A stretch of 64,000 bases of DNA from Nocardia wallacei (GCF_014466955.1 NZ_AP023396.1:1302001-1366000); one strand, 5' to 3'; counted from the stretch's first letter, positions 8,253 through 17,386 are shown. The notes: generated from the sequence alone by a model not told the origin. Program-made: numbers and translations.

Positions 8253-9677
8253 GTGTCGTATGGGTCGTTGCCGCTGTTGAGGTCGCTGGATCCGGCCGCC
8301 GTGGCCGCCGGGGCCGATATTCCCGATGCCGTCACCATCGACGGGACCACGCTGTCGCGCAGCGATCTGATCGGCGCGGCCACCTCGGTGGCGGAGCGGA
8401 TCGCCGGTGTGGACCGGGTGGCGATACTGGCCCGCCCGACCGTGTCGACCGTGCTCGCGGTGGTCGGCTGCCTGATCGCCGGGGTGACCGCGGTGCCGGT
8501 GCCGCCGGACTCGGGTGCGGCCGAACTCGAGCACATCCTCACCGATTCGGGTGCGCGGGCGTGGCTGGGCGAGGCGCCGGAGGGCGCCGAGCTGCCGGTG
8601 GTTCCGGTGCGGCGGCACGCGCGGTCGTGGCACCGGTATCCCGAACCAGGCCCGGACACAACGGCTTTCGTGCTCTACACCTCCGGGACCACGGGTGCGC
8701 CCAAGGGGGTGATGCTCGGCCGGGCCGCCATCGCCGCGGGGCTGGACGCGCTGGCCGAGTCCTGGGCGTGGACCTCGAAAGACACTCTGGTGCACGGACT
8801 TCCGCTGTTCCACGTGCACGGCCTGATCCTCGGCGTACTCGGCCCGTTACGCATCGGCAGCCCGCTGGTGCACACCGGTAGGCCGACTCCGGCGGCGTAC
8901 GCGGCGGCGCAGGGCAGCCTGTACTTCGGAGTGCCCACGGTGTGGTCACGCATCGTCGAAGAGCCTGCGGCCGCACGGGAATTGGCCAACGCCCGGCTGC
9001 TGGTTTCCGGTAGCGCACCGCTGCCGGTGCCGGTGTTCGAGCGGCTGCGCGAGCTGACCGGCCGGGCCCCGGTCGAGCGATACGGCATGAGCGAGACCAT
9101 GATCACGCTGTCCACCCGCGCCGACGGGGAACGCCGGCCGGGATGGGTGGGCACCCCGGTGGCCGGAGTCCAGACCCGGCTGCGAGACGAGGCGGGCGCG
9201 GCCGTGCCGCACGACGGCGAGAGCATCGGCGGCCTGCAGGTGCGCGGCCCGATGCTGTTCGACGGCTACCTGAACCGGCCCGAGGCCACCGCCGCCTGCT
9301 GGACCGACGACGGCTGGTTCGTCACCGGCGACGTGGCCGCCATCGACGCCGAGGGGTTCCACCGCATCGTCGGGCGCGAGTCGGTCGACCTGATCAAGTC
9401 CGGCGGTTATCGCATCGGCGCCGGGGAGATCGAGACCTGCCTGCTCGGGCACGCCGCCGTCGCCGAGGTCGCGGTGATCGGGGTGCCGGACGCGGACCTC
9501 GGGCAGCGCATCGTCGCGTTCGTCGTCGCGCGCGACGGGGCGCGGCCCGACGAGCGGGAGCTGATCGACCATGTGGCCCAGCAGCTCTCGGCTCACAAGC
9601 GGCCGCGGGAGGTGCGGCTGGTGGCGGCACTTCCGCGCAATGCCATGGGCAAGGTGCAGAAGAAACTGCTGGGCTGA
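8253..9677 (+). CDS. fadD36: Acyl-CoA synthetase FadD36-like
   Basis: A 474-residue ANL-superfamily ligase that activates a fatty or small carboxylic acid as acyl-AMP and then acyl-CoA. The P-loop-like motif YTSGTTGAPKG is near residues 142-152, YGMSETMI near 275, GWFVTGDVA near 355, and the catalytic lysine lies in the C-terminal RNAMGKVQKKLLG. The N-terminal half resembles M. tuberculosis FadD36 (Rv1193). The length is short for a FadD, as in FadD36. Start GTG 8253 is favoured because TAGGTT (8241-8246) ends 6 bases upstream (leaderless). The physiological acid is unknown. Confidence 0.85.
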   Translation: MSYGSLPLLRSLDPAAVAAGADIPDAVTIDGTTLSRSDLIGAATSVAERIAGVDRVAILARPTVSTVLAVVGCLIAGVTAVPVPPDSGAAELEHILTDSGARAWLGEAPEGAELPVVPVRRHARSWHRYPEPGPDTTAFVLYTSGTTGAPKGVMLGRAAIAAGLDALAESWAWTSKDTLVHGLPLFHVHGLILGVLGPLRIGSPLVHTGRPTPAAYAAAQGSLYFGVPTVWSRIVEEPAAARELANARLLVSGSAPLPVPVFERLRELTGRAPVERYGMSETMITLSTRADGERRPGWVGTPVAGVQTRLRDEAGAAVPHDGESIGGLQVRGPMLFDGYLNRPEATAACWTDDGWFVTGDVAAIDAEGFHRIVGRESVDLIKSGGYRIGAGEIETCLLGHAAVAEVAVIGVPDADLGQRIVAFVVARDGARPDERELIDHVAQQLSAHKRPREVRLVAALPRNAMGKVQKKLLG

Positions 9678-9733
9678 CGCGGGCCCGAATACTCGATTGA
9701 CCTCGACCGCGCTCGAGGTTGTACGGTCGGCGC

Positions 9734-10105
9734 ATGATCGCAACGCTGTCGCCCGCCCAGATCGACTACCTGCGCAGCCAGCGCCTGGGGCGGCTCGCCA
9801 CGATCCGCCCCGACGGGTCGCCGCAGAACAATCCGGTCGGCTTCCGCTACAACGAGGCCCTCGGCACCATCGATATCGCGGGCCGCGACATGGGCGCCTC
9901 GCAGAAGTTCCGCAACCTCGCCAAGGAGGAACGGGTGGCGTTCGTCGTCGACGACATCGCCTCGGTGCAACCCTGGGAGGTGCGGTGCCTCGAAATCCGT
10001 GGCACCGCACAGGCTCTGCGCGATGTCGACACCTACCTGGCGGGCGCGTCGCGCGAGCTGATCCGGATCACTCCCGAGCGCGTGCTGGCCTTCGGTATCG
10101 AATAG
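9734..10105 (+). CDS. PPOX-class F420-dependent oxidoreductase
   Basis: A 123-residue split-barrel flavoprotein of the pyridoxamine-oxidase-like class, whose actinobacterial members bind F420 and reduce or oxidise small molecules. Seen: LRSQRLGRLATIRPDGSPQNNPVGF near 15-40, KFRNLAKEERVAFVVDD near 62 and the ELIRITPERVLAFGIE end. The ATG at 9734 is preferred over TTG 9719 because TACGGT (9722-9727) ends 6 bases upstream, with TTGACC at 9697-9702 as a loose -35 (19-bp spacer). F420 use is consistent with fbiC in the same window but is not proven by the sequence. Confidence 0.82.
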   Translation: MIATLSPAQIDYLRSQRLGRLATIRPDGSPQNNPVGFRYNEALGTIDIAGRDMGASQKFRNLAKEERVAFVVDDIASVQPWEVRCLEIRGTAQALRDVDTYLAGASRELIRITPERVLAFGIE

Positions 10106-11059
10106 TCAGTTCGCGTGCAGCACGGCGTTGAGTTCGATGCCGGTGCCCTGGCGTGCCACCACCTCGACCGTGCCGGTCAGCGAGTTGCGGCGGAACAGCA
10201 GATTGGACTGCCCGGACAGTTCCAGCGCCTTGACCGTCCGGCCGTCGGGCAGCGCCACCTTGCTGCCGGCGGTGAGGTAGAGCCCGGCCTCCACGACGCT
10301 GTCGTCGCCGAGTGAGATGCCCAGGCCGGCATTGGCGCCGAGCAGGCAGCGCTCGCCGATCGAGATGACCTCCTTGCCGCCGCCGGACAGGGTGCCCATG
10401 ATCGAGGCGCCGCCGCCGATGTCGGAGCCGTTGCCGACCACCACGCCCGCGGAGATGCGGCCCTCCACCATCGAGGCGCCCAGCGTCCCGGCGTTGAAGT
10501 TCACGAAGCCCTCGTGCATGACGGTGGTGCCCTCGGCCAGATGCGCGCCCAGGCGCACCCGGTCGGCCTCGGCGATGCGGACGCCGCTGGGCAGCACGTA
10601 GTCGACCATGCGGGGGAACTTGTCCACCCCGTACACCGTGACCGGCCCGCGGGCGCGCAGCTTGGCGCGCACCAGTTCGAACTCCTCGATCGCGCAGGGG
10701 CCGTGGTTGGTCCACACCACGTTCGCGAGCAGGCCGAACTGGCCCTCGAGGCTCAGGCCGTGCGGCCGGACCAGCCGGTGCGAGAGCAGGTGCAGCCGCA
10801 GGTACACGTCGTGGGTGTCGGCGGGGGCCGCGGCCAGGTCGGCGATGGTGGTGCGCACCGCGACCACGTCCACGCGGCGGGCCTCGTCGAACCCGACCAG
10901 TTCGGCGAACCGGGTGTATTCGGGATCGGCCGCGCTCAGCTTCGTGGTGCCCGTCTCGGCGAACTCCCCGAGTTCGGGATACGGAAACCAGGTGTCGAGA
11001 ACGGTGCCGTTCACGGTCACCGTGGCGAGGCCGACTGCGGATGCTCCCTGTGTACTCAC
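10106..11059 (-). CDS. dapD: Tetrahydrodipicolinate N-succinyltransferase (DapD)
   Basis: A 317-residue left-handed beta-helix acyltransferase that succinylates tetrahydrodipicolinate in lysine and meso-DAP synthesis. Hexapeptide-repeat character begins at about residue 170 ([33 protein letters not shown] region, ending [14 protein letters not shown]), and [14 protein letters not shown] holds the catalytic acidic region. The length and N-terminal domain match the actinobacterial (Rv1201c) form, not the shorter enterobacterial one. Start GTG 11059; TACACT (11072-11067) ends 7 bases upstream, so the message is probably leaderless. It is divergent from dapE, the next-but-one pathway step. Confidence 0.95.
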   Translation of the reverse strand: MSTQGASAVGLATVTVNGTVLDTWFPYPELGEFAETGTTKLSAADPEYTRFAELVGFDEARRVDVVAVRTTIADLAAAPADTHDVYLRLHLLSHRLVRPHGLSLEGQFGLLANVVWTNHGPCAIEEFELVRAKLRARGPVTVYGVDKFPRMVDYVLPSGVRIAEADRVRLGAHLAEGTTVMHEGFVNFNAGTLGASMVEGRISAGVVVGNGSDIGGGASIMGTLSGGGKEVISIGERCLLGANAGLGISLGDDSVVEAGLYLTAGSKVALPDGRTVKALELSGQSNLLFRRNSLTGTVEVVARQGTGIELNAVLHAN

Positions 11060-11066
11060 GCAGCCG

Positions 11067-11090
11067 AGTGTATTAGCGCGCCACTAGGGT
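11067..11090. promoter_or_regulatory. Back-to-back leaderless promoters of dapD and dapE
   Basis: Two -10-like hexamers point in opposite directions: TACACT for dapD (minus strand, 11072-11067, 7 bases before its GTG) and TAGGGT for dapE (plus strand, 11085-11090, 7 bases before GTG 11098). The whole gap between the genes is under 40 bp, so each promoter's -35 must lie inside the other gene's coding region, and the two polymerases should compete. No clear operator palindrome was seen. Confidence 0.6.
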
Positions 11091-11097
11091 GAGTGGA

Positions 11098-12195
11098 GTG
11101 ACCATCGACCTGCGCGCCGACCCCATCACCCTCGCCGCGGCCCTCGTCGACATGCCGAGCGTGTCGCGCGACGAGGCCGCGATCGCCGACACCGTGACCT
11201 GGGCGCTCCGCGAGCAGACCACCGGCTTCCAGGTGCTGCGCCACGGCAACACCGTGCTGGCCCGCACCGATCGGGGGCTGCCACACCGGGTGATCCTGGC
11301 CGGGCACCTCGACACCGTCCCGATCGCCGGGAATGTGCCGGGCCGGTTCGAGGTCGAGAACGGCGAGCAGGTGCTGTACGGGTGCGGCAGCGTCGACATG
11401 AAGTCCGGCGACGCGGTGTTCCTGCACCTGGCCGCCACCGTCGCCGATCCGGTGTGCGACCTGACGCTGATCTTCTACGACTGCGAGGAGATCGCCGCCG
11501 AGTTCAACGGCCTCGGCCGCATCGAGCGCGAACTGCCGCACTGGCTGGACGGCGACCTGGCGATCCTGGGCGAGCCCTCGGCGGGCTGGATCGAGGCGGG
11601 CTGCCAGGGCACGCTGCGGGCCCGGCTCACGACGTCGGGTATCCGGGCGCATTCGGCGCGAGCCTGGCTGGGGGACAACGCGATTCACCACCTGGCGCCG
11701 ATTCTCGAACGCCTGCGCGACTATCGGGCGCGCGAGGTCGACATCGACGGCTGCGTCTACCGCGAGGGCCTGTCCGCGGTCCGCGTCGACGGCGGCGTGG
11801 CGGGCAACGTGGTCCCCGACGAGGCCGAGGTGGTGGTGAATTTCCGCTTCGCGCCGGATCGTTCGCTGGACGAGGCGACCGAGCATGTGCGGCAACTGTT
11901 CTCGGGCCTGGACATCGGTTTCGAACGCACCGACGGCGCTCCCGGCGCCCTGCCCGGCCTGTCCGCTCCCGCCGCGAAGAACCTGGTGGAACGGGTGCAC
12001 GCGCACGGCGGTGGCGGAGTTCGCGCCAAGTACGGCTGGACCGACGTGTCCCGCTTCGCCGCCCGCGGCATCCCCGCGGTGAATTTCGGCCCCGGCGACC
12101 CGAATCTGGCTCACAAGATCGACGAGCGCGTCCCCACCACCCAGATCACCAACGTCACCCAGATCCTGCGCACCTATCTGACGGGCAGGAGCTGA
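11098..12195 (+). CDS. dapE: Succinyl-diaminopimelate desuccinylase (DapE)
   Basis: A 365-residue M20 dinuclear zinc hydrolase that removes succinate from N-succinyl-LL-DAP. Metal ligand motifs are [10 protein letters not shown] near residue 65, [15 protein letters not shown] near 98 (bridging Asp), [13 protein letters not shown] near 130 (catalytic Glu pair), GEPS near 158, and H in [12 protein letters not shown] near the end. Start: GTG 11098 is preferred over GTG 11089 because TAGGGT lies 7 bases before it and no ribosome site is seen for the other. It faces dapD head to head; dapC is at 4026, so three consecutive DAP enzymes lie within 8 kb. Confidence 0.93.
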   Translation: MTIDLRADPITLAAALVDMPSVSRDEAAIADTVTWALREQTTGFQVLRHGNTVLARTDRGLPHRVILAGHLDTVPIAGNVPGRFEVENGEQVLYGCGSVDMKSGDAVFLHLAATVADPVCDLTLIFYDCEEIAAEFNGLGRIERELPHWLDGDLAILGEPSAGWIEAGCQGTLRARLTTSGIRAHSARAWLGDNAIHHLAPILERLRDYRAREVDIDGCVYREGLSAVRVDGGVAGNVVPDEAEVVVNFRFAPDRSLDEATEHVRQLFSGLDIGFERTDGAPGALPGLSAPAAKNLVERVHAHGGGGVRAKYGWTDVSRFAARGIPAVNFGPGDPNLAHKIDERVPTTQITNVTQILRTYLTGRS

Positions 12196-12222
12196 CCGAG
12201 CGGTCCCGCTACCCTTGGCGGC

Positions 12223-13026
12223 ATGTCCACCGACTCGGAGCCAGTGTCCGCCCGATCGCAGAAGTCGGCGCCGAAGTTTCGCGGGCCGATAATGTTGCGC
12301 CGCGATCGCAAAGAGGAGAGCGGGACCACCGATCAGCATTTGCTGGACGGTCGCGGCCCGACCGACTGGGTGCATACCGACCCGTGGCGGGTGCTGCGCA
12401 TCCAGAGCGAGTTCGTGGAGGGTTTCGGTGCGCTCGCCGAGATCCCCAGGGCGGTAGCGGTATTCGGCTCCGCCCGCACCCAGCCGGATACGCCCGAGTA
12501 CCAGGCCGCCCGCGCGATCGGCAGTGCGCTCGCCGACGCGGGCTTCGCGGTGATCACCGGCGGCGGCCCGGGCGTGATGGAGGCGGCCAACCGCGGCGCG
12601 TCGGAGGCGGGCGGGTTCTCGGTGGGGCTGGGTATCGAGCTGCCGATGGAGCAGGGCCTCAACGACTGGGTGGATCTGGGCATCAACTTCCGCTACTTCT
12701 TCGCCCGCAAGACCATGTTCGTGAAGTACTCGCAGGCGTTCATCTGCCTGCCCGGCGGCTTCGGCACCCTGGACGAATTGTTCGAGGCGCTGACGCTGGT
12801 GCAGACGCACAAGATCACCCGGTTCCCGATCGTGCTGTTCGGCACGCGCTATTGGGGTGGGCTGGTCGACTGGCTGCGCGATTCGCTGGGCGGGTCGGGC
12901 AAGATCTCGCCCGGTGATCTGGGTCTGCTGCACGTCACCGACAGTGTGGAGGAAGTAGTGGAGATCGTGCTGGCCGCGGCGCGCAGCCGCGCCGAGCAGG
13001 TGCTGGGAACGGAGGACCAGTGGTGA
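12223..13026 (+). CDS. LOG-family protein, long form (TIGR00730)
   Basis: A 267-residue protein with the Rossmann-like LOG/lysine-decarboxylase-like fold; LOG enzymes release cytokinin bases from their 5'-phosphates, though many bacterial members have unclear substrates. Seen: the charged N-terminal region (about 75 residues), GSARTQ near 83, GGGPGVMEAANRG near 112 and the PGGFGTLDELFE (PGGxGTxxE) motif near 180. TACCCT (12210-12215) ends 7 bases before the ATG (leaderless). The next gene is a second, short LOG paralogue overlapping by 4 bp, suggesting a linked function in one transcript. Confidence 0.88.
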   Translation: MSTDSEPVSARSQKSAPKFRGPIMLRRDRKEESGTTDQHLLDGRGPTDWVHTDPWRVLRIQSEFVEGFGALAEIPRAVAVFGSARTQPDTPEYQAARAIGSALADAGFAVITGGGPGVMEAANRGASEAGGFSVGLGIELPMEQGLNDWVDLGINFRYFFARKTMFVKYSQAFICLPGGFGTLDELFEALTLVQTHKITRFPIVLFGTRYWGGLVDWLRDSLGGSGKISPGDLGLLHVTDSVEEVVEIVLAAARSRAEQVLGTEDQW

Positions 13027-13586
13027 GCGACGGACCCTACGCGGTGTGCGTGTACTGCTCGGCCAGTGCCGCGGACCCGGCGCAGTTGCGGCTGGCCGCC
13101 CAGGTCGGCACCGAGATCGCCCGGCGCGGTTGGCAATTGGTGTCCGGCGGCGGGCACGTGTCGATGATGGGCGCGGTCGCCACCGCGGCCCGCGCCGGGG
13201 GCGCCCGCACCATCGGCGTGATCCCCAAGCAGCTGGTGCATCTCGAGGTCGCCGATGTCGACGCCGACGAACTGGTCGTCACCGACACCATGCGGGAACG
13301 CAAGCAGATCATGGAGGACCGCGCCGACGCCTTCCTGACCCTGCCCGGCGGGATCGGCACGCTGGAAGAGTTCTTCGAGGCCTGGACCGGCGGTTACCTG
13401 GGCCTGCACGACAAGCCGCTGGTGGTGCTCGACCCGCACGGCCACTACCGCGGGCTGTTCGAATGGCTCGACGGCATCCGCGACGCCGGTTTCGTCGGAA
13501 AGGCCGCCCTGGATCGGATTACCGTGTCGGCGGACCTGACGGCCGCGTTCGACGCGCTGACGACATCGCTTCCGGAGGAACAGTGA
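13023..13586 (+). CDS. LOG-family phosphoribohydrolase, short form
   Basis: A 187-residue LOG protein similar to M. tuberculosis Rv1205, predicted to hydrolyse cytokinin-type nucleoside 5'-monophosphates to the free base and ribose phosphate. Motifs are VYCSAS at the start, SGGGHVSMMGAVA near 43 and LPGGIGTLEEFFEAW near 107; the PGGxGTxxE active site is intact. GTG 13023 overlaps the previous stop (GTGA) and has GGAGG 7 bases upstream; GTG 13020 is possible but too close to that site. It also overlaps fadD6 by 4 bp. The order LOG-fadD6-folP2-gpgS matches M. tuberculosis Rv1205-Rv1208. Confidence 0.9.
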   Translation: MSDGPYAVCVYCSASAADPAQLRLAAQVGTEIARRGWQLVSGGGHVSMMGAVATAARAGGARTIGVIPKQLVHLEVADVDADELVVTDTMRERKQIMEDRADAFLTLPGGIGTLEEFFEAWTGGYLGLHDKPLVVLDPHGHYRGLFEWLDGIRDAGFVGKAALDRITVSADLTAAFDALTTSLPEEQ

Positions 13587-15346
13587 CGGACACCCAGACC
13601 GACGTCACCCTGCTCGATATCGCCCGCCGCCTGCCCGGGATGGCCCTCGACGCGCTCGGCATGATCCGCGGCGCGCTCGGCATGCTGGTCCGGCCGGACG
13701 ACAAGGCGTCGGTCGGGCTGCACTTCCAGCGCGCCGCGCGCCGGAATCCGTTGCGCACCTTCGTCCGTTTCGAGGGCCGCGAATATTCGTATCTCGATGC
13801 CAACGCCGAGGTCAATCGATACGCGAGCGTGCTGACCGAGCGCGGGGTGCGGCGCGGCGACGTGGTCGGGGTGCTGATGACCAACCGGCCGGAGACGCTG
13901 TTCGTGGTGCTGGCCACGGTGAAGCTGGGCGCGACGGTCGGCCTGCTGAACCACAATCAGCGCGAACAGGTGCTGGCGCACAGCTTCGGACTGCTGGACA
14001 GCGTGGTGAACGTGATCGGGGAGGAGTGCCGCGACGCGCTGGACTCGCTGCCCGAACCGCCCGGCAACCTGCTGTACACCGAGGAGCTGGCGGAACTGGC
14101 CCGTTCGGCCGACGCCACCGACCCGCCGGTGTGTGCCGATGTCCGCGCCCGCGAGAAGGCATTTCTGATCTTCACCTCCGGCACGACCGGGCTGCCCAAG
14201 GCCAGCGTCATGACGCATCTGCGGTGGACCAAGAGCATGGCCGGGCTCGGCGGCCTCGGCATCCGGCTGCGCGGTGACGACACCATGTACTGCTGCCTGC
14301 CGCTGTATCACAACAACGCGCTGACGGTGGCCCTCGGCGCGGTGCTGGGTGCGCGCGCGACCTTCGCCATCGGCCGCAAGTTCTCGGCGTCGGCGTTCTG
14401 GAACGAGGTGATCGCCAACCGGGCCACCGCGTTCATCTATATCGGCGAGCTGTGCCGCTATCTGCTCAACCAGCCCGAGCAGCCGGCCGAGCGGGAGCAC
14501 GCGCTGCGGCTGGCGGTCGGCAACGGGCTGCGCCCGGAGCTGTGGGACGAGTTCCGCGACCGGTTCCGGATCAAGCGCATCGTCGAGTTCTATGCCTCGA
14601 GCGAGGGGAACACCGCCTTCATCAACGCTTTCGGCGTCGATCGCACGGCGGGCTTCGGGCCGCTGCCGTACGCGGTGGTCGAATTCGACGACGAGACCGG
14701 GAAGGCCAAGAGGTTCGAGGACGGCCGGTTGCGCCGGGTGCGGCCGGGCGGGACGGGACTGCTGCTGTCCAAGGTAACCAGCCGGTCGCCGTTCGACGGT
14801 TACACCGACGCGTCGGCCACCGAGTCGAAGCTGGTGCGCGACGCCTTCCAGCCCGGCGATGCCTGGTTCGACACCGGCGATCTGGTGCGCGATCAGCGTT
14901 GGCGCCACATCGCTTTCGCCGACCGCCTCGGCGACACGTTCCGCTGGAAGGGCGAGAACGTGGCGACAACCGAGGTGGAGGGCGCTTTCGACGGTATCGA
15001 GCAGGTCACCCAGGCCGTGGTCTACGGCGTCGACGTGCCGGGCGCCGACGGCAAGGCGGGCATGGCCGCGGTGACGCTGCGGTCCGATGCGGAACTCGAC
15101 GGCCCGGCGCTGGCCGCGCACCTGTACGAGCGGCTGCCCGGCTACGCGGTGCCGCTGTTCGTACGCGTCGTGGCCGAGCTGGAGACCACCTCGACGTTCA
15201 AGAGCCGCAAGGTCGAATTGCGCAAACAGGGCTACACCCCCGACGCGGCGAGCACCCTCTACGTGCTGTCCGGCCGGGCCGAAGGCTACGTCCCCTATTA
15301 CGACGGCTACGCCGACGAGGTGGCCGCGGGGCGCAAACCCGCGTAG
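13583..15346 (+). CDS. fadD6: Long-chain acyl-CoA synthetase FadD6
   Basis: A 587-residue ANL ligase of the very-long-chain/FATP type (as Rv1206, FadD6), forming acyl-CoA from fatty acid and ATP, probably at the membrane. Motifs: FTSGTTGLPKASV near residues 197-209, EFYASSEGNTAFIN near 337 (FATP-type), WFDTGDLVRD near 432 and DRLGDTFRWKGENVATTEVE near 450. GTG 13583 overlaps the LOG stop by 4 bp (GTGA) with GGAGG upstream; a longer open frame into the LOG gene is a shadow. Fatty-acid transport coupling is known for FATP relatives; the chain length used here is not evident. Confidence 0.9.
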   Translation: MTDTQTDVTLLDIARRLPGMALDALGMIRGALGMLVRPDDKASVGLHFQRAARRNPLRTFVRFEGREYSYLDANAEVNRYASVLTERGVRRGDVVGVLMTNRPETLFVVLATVKLGATVGLLNHNQREQVLAHSFGLLDSVVNVIGEECRDALDSLPEPPGNLLYTEELAELARSADATDPPVCADVRAREKAFLIFTSGTTGLPKASVMTHLRWTKSMAGLGGLGIRLRGDDTMYCCLPLYHNNALTVALGAVLGARATFAIGRKFSASAFWNEVIANRATAFIYIGELCRYLLNQPEQPAEREHALRLAVGNGLRPELWDEFRDRFRIKRIVEFYASSEGNTAFINAFGVDRTAGFGPLPYAVVEFDDETGKAKRFEDGRLRRVRPGGTGLLLSKVTSRSPFDGYTDASATESKLVRDAFQPGDAWFDTGDLVRDQRWRHIAFADRLGDTFRWKGENVATTEVEGAFDGIEQVTQAVVYGVDVPGADGKAGMAAVTLRSDAELDGPALAAHLYERLPGYAVPLFVRVVAELETTSTFKSRKVELRKQGYTPDAASTLYVLSGRAEGYVPYYDGYADEVAAGRKPA

Positions 15347-15397
15347 ACGCGGGAGGTTTGCGAGGTCGGTGCGACAGCGGTCGGTACAGTCGAGGGC

Positions 15398-16276
15398 ATG
15401 AGTTCGACGCCGCCGTTGCCCACCTTGTGCGGGAAACCGGTGGCGACGGACCGGGCGCTGGTGATGGCGATCGTGAATCGCACGCCGGACTCCTTCTACG
15501 ACCGCGGCGCCACCTTCACCGACGAGGCCGCCATGGCGGCGGTGGCACGCGCGGTCGACGAGGGCGCCGACCTGGTCGACATCGGCGGAGTGAAGGCCGG
15601 TCCCGGCGACGAGGTGGACGCGGCGGCCGAGGCGCGGCGGGTGGTGCCGTTCGTGGCGGCCATCCGCGATCGCTATCCCGATCTGCTGATCAGCATCGAC
15701 ACCTGGCGCGCCGAGGTCGCGCGGGCGGCGGTGGCCGAGGGCGCCGATCTGATCAACGACACGTGGGCGGGCGCGGACCCGGATCTGGTCACGGTGGCCG
15801 CGGAACTGGGCGCCGGGATCGTGTGCAGCCACACCGGCGGCGCGCGGCCGCGGACCCGGCCGCATCGGGTGCGCTACGCCGACGTGGTCGGCGAGGTCAC
15901 CGACACGTTGGTACGGTCCGCCGAAAATGCTGCGGCGGCCGGGGTGGACCGAAGCTCGATTTTGATCGATCCGACCCATGATTTCGGCAAGAACACTTAT
16001 CACGGTCTCGCACTGTTGCGGGCGTCGGACGTTCTTGTAAACACCGGATGGCCGGTCTTGATGGCGCTGAGCAACAAGGATTTCATCGGAGAGACTCTTG
16101 GTGTCGGCCTGTCCGAGCGATTGGAGGGCACATTGGCAGCGACCGCGTGGGCGGCGGCGGCCGGCGCCCGGGTCTTCCGCGTCCACGAGGTCGCCGCGAC
16201 CCGGCGGGTGGTGGACATGATCGCGGCAATCCAGGGCATCCGGCCCCCGGCACGAACTCTGCGAGGTCTGGTATGA
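15398..16276 (+). CDS. folP2: FolP2, dihydropteroate-synthase homologue
   Basis: A 292-residue TIM-barrel protein of the DHPS family. AIVNRTPDSFYDRGATF near residue 25, ISIDTWRAEVARAA near 100 and INDTWAGADPDL near 120 are clear. The DHPS signature loop that normally reads like GGESTRPG is replaced by VDIGGVKAGPGDEVDAA near 60-70, as in mycobacterial FolP2, which has been reported to lack DHPS activity. So a true folate role is doubtful. TACAGT (15385-15390) ends 7 bases before the ATG. It overlaps gpgS by 4 bp, and the fixed pairing suggests a role with glucosylglycerate rather than folate. Confidence 0.85.
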   Translation: MSSTPPLPTLCGKPVATDRALVMAIVNRTPDSFYDRGATFTDEAAMAAVARAVDEGADLVDIGGVKAGPGDEVDAAAEARRVVPFVAAIRDRYPDLLISIDTWRAEVARAAVAEGADLINDTWAGADPDLVTVAAELGAGIVCSHTGGARPRTRPHRVRYADVVGEVTDTLVRSAENAAAAGVDRSSILIDPTHDFGKNTYHGLALLRASDVLVNTGWPVLMALSNKDFIGETLGVGLSERLEGTLAATAWAAAAGARVFRVHEVAATRRVVDMIAAIQGIRPPARTLRGLV

Positions 16277-17232
16277 CGACCAACCCCGAATTGGTTATCG
16301 AATCCGACGGCACAACGGACTGGGCACTCACCAACACGTGGGACAGCCCGGAGTGGACGGTCGACGAACTGGTCGCCGCCAAGCACGGGCGCACCGTCTC
16401 GGTGGTGTTACCCGCACTGAACGAGGAGCGCACCGTCGCCGACGTGGTCGCCAGCATCCGGCCACTGGTCGGCACGCTGGTCGACGAACTGGTGGTGCTG
16501 GACTCCGGCTCCACCGACGCCACCGCCGAGCGGGCCCGCGCCGCGGGCGCCCGCGTGGTGTCGCGCGAACAGGCGGTACCGGAACTGGATCCGGTACCCG
16601 GCAAGGGCGAGGTGCTGTGGCGTTCGCTGGCCGCCACCAGCGGCGATCTGATCGCCTTCGTCGATTCGGACCTGATCGATCCCGATCCCGCATTCGTGCC
16701 CCGGCTGCTCGGTCCGCTGCTGATGGTCGACGGCATGCATCTGGTCAAGGCCTACTATCGCCGCCCGCTGCGCCACGGCGACTCGGTCGACCACAACGGC
16801 GGCGGCCGGGTGACCGAGCTGGTGGCGCGCCCGCTGCTGTCGGCGCTGCGGCCCGATCTGTGCCAGGTGCTGCAGCCGTTGGGCGGGGAGTACGCGGGCA
16901 CCCGGGAACTGCTCACCGCCGTGCCGTTCGCCCCGGGCTACGGCGTCGAAATCGGCCTGCTGCTCGACACCTACGACCTGCTGGGCCTGTCGGCCATCGG
17001 CCAGGTGAACCTCGGCGTGCGCACGCATCGCAACCGCCCGCTGTCGGATCTGGGCGTCATGAGCCGCCAGATCCTGGGAACCGTCCTGCGCCGCAGCGGT
17101 ATTCGTGACTCGGGCGCCGCGCTGACCCAATTCCCGTTGGTAGGAGGCGAATTCACGGCCCTGTCCACCGAAGTATCTCTCGCCGATCGCCCCCCGATGA
17201 ACACCCTCCGCCCGGCCGAGGTAGCCGCCTGA
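16273..17232 (+). CDS. gpgS: Glucosyl-3-phosphoglycerate synthase (GpgS)
   Basis: A 319-residue GT81-family retaining glycosyltransferase that makes glucosyl-3-phosphoglycerate, the first step to the methylglucose lipopolysaccharides that bind fatty acyl chains. The GT-A start VSVVLPALNEERTVADVV is near residues 42-58, the metal-binding DSD motif is in LIAFVDSDLIDPDP near 132-136, and GGRVTELVARPLL and GGEYAGTRELL follow. Length matches mycobacterial GpgS (about 320). ATG 16273 overlaps the folP2 stop (ATGA). Its place after fadD6 fits a role in lipid handling. Confidence 0.95.
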   Translation: MTTNPELVIESDGTTDWALTNTWDSPEWTVDELVAAKHGRTVSVVLPALNEERTVADVVASIRPLVGTLVDELVVLDSGSTDATAERARAAGARVVSREQAVPELDPVPGKGEVLWRSLAATSGDLIAFVDSDLIDPDPAFVPRLLGPLLMVDGMHLVKAYYRRPLRHGDSVDHNGGGRVTELVARPLLSALRPDLCQVLQPLGGEYAGTRELLTAVPFAPGYGVEIGLLLDTYDLLGLSAIGQVNLGVRTHRNRPLSDLGVMSRQILGTVLRRSGIRDSGAALTQFPLVGGEFTALSTEVSLADRPPMNTLRPAEVAA

Positions 17233-17246
17233 AAAATCGCAGGCGG

Positions 17247-17386
17247 CATGCATTTGCCCGTGCCCAGCGTCGGTCGGGCGACATGCATTCTGCCCGTGCC
17301 CGGCGTGGTGTCGGTCGGGCCGCGTGCATTCTGCCCGTGCCCGGTGTCGGTTGGGCGGCGTGCATGCTGCCTGCGCTCGGTGGGGG
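17247..17386. repeat. Imperfect tandem repeat, about 4 units of 28-41 bp
   Basis: Between gpgS and the HTH gene there are four head-to-tail copies built on C(A/G)TGCATTCTGCCCGTGCCCGG followed by a GTCGG(T)(C/T)GGG tail, starting at about 17247, 17282, 17323 and 17359. Unit lengths differ (35, 41, 36, about 28). No start/stop or RNA motif is seen. It may be a transcriptional end region or a variable repeat; nothing else was found in the gap 17233-17420. Confidence 0.7.

Noticed and set aside
13445..16186. A 913-codon open frame on the minus strand across LOG, fadD6 and folP2
   Set aside because: It is antisense to three well-supported genes, has no family motif, and is the usual artefact of high third-codon GC, which removes stops on the opposite strand.
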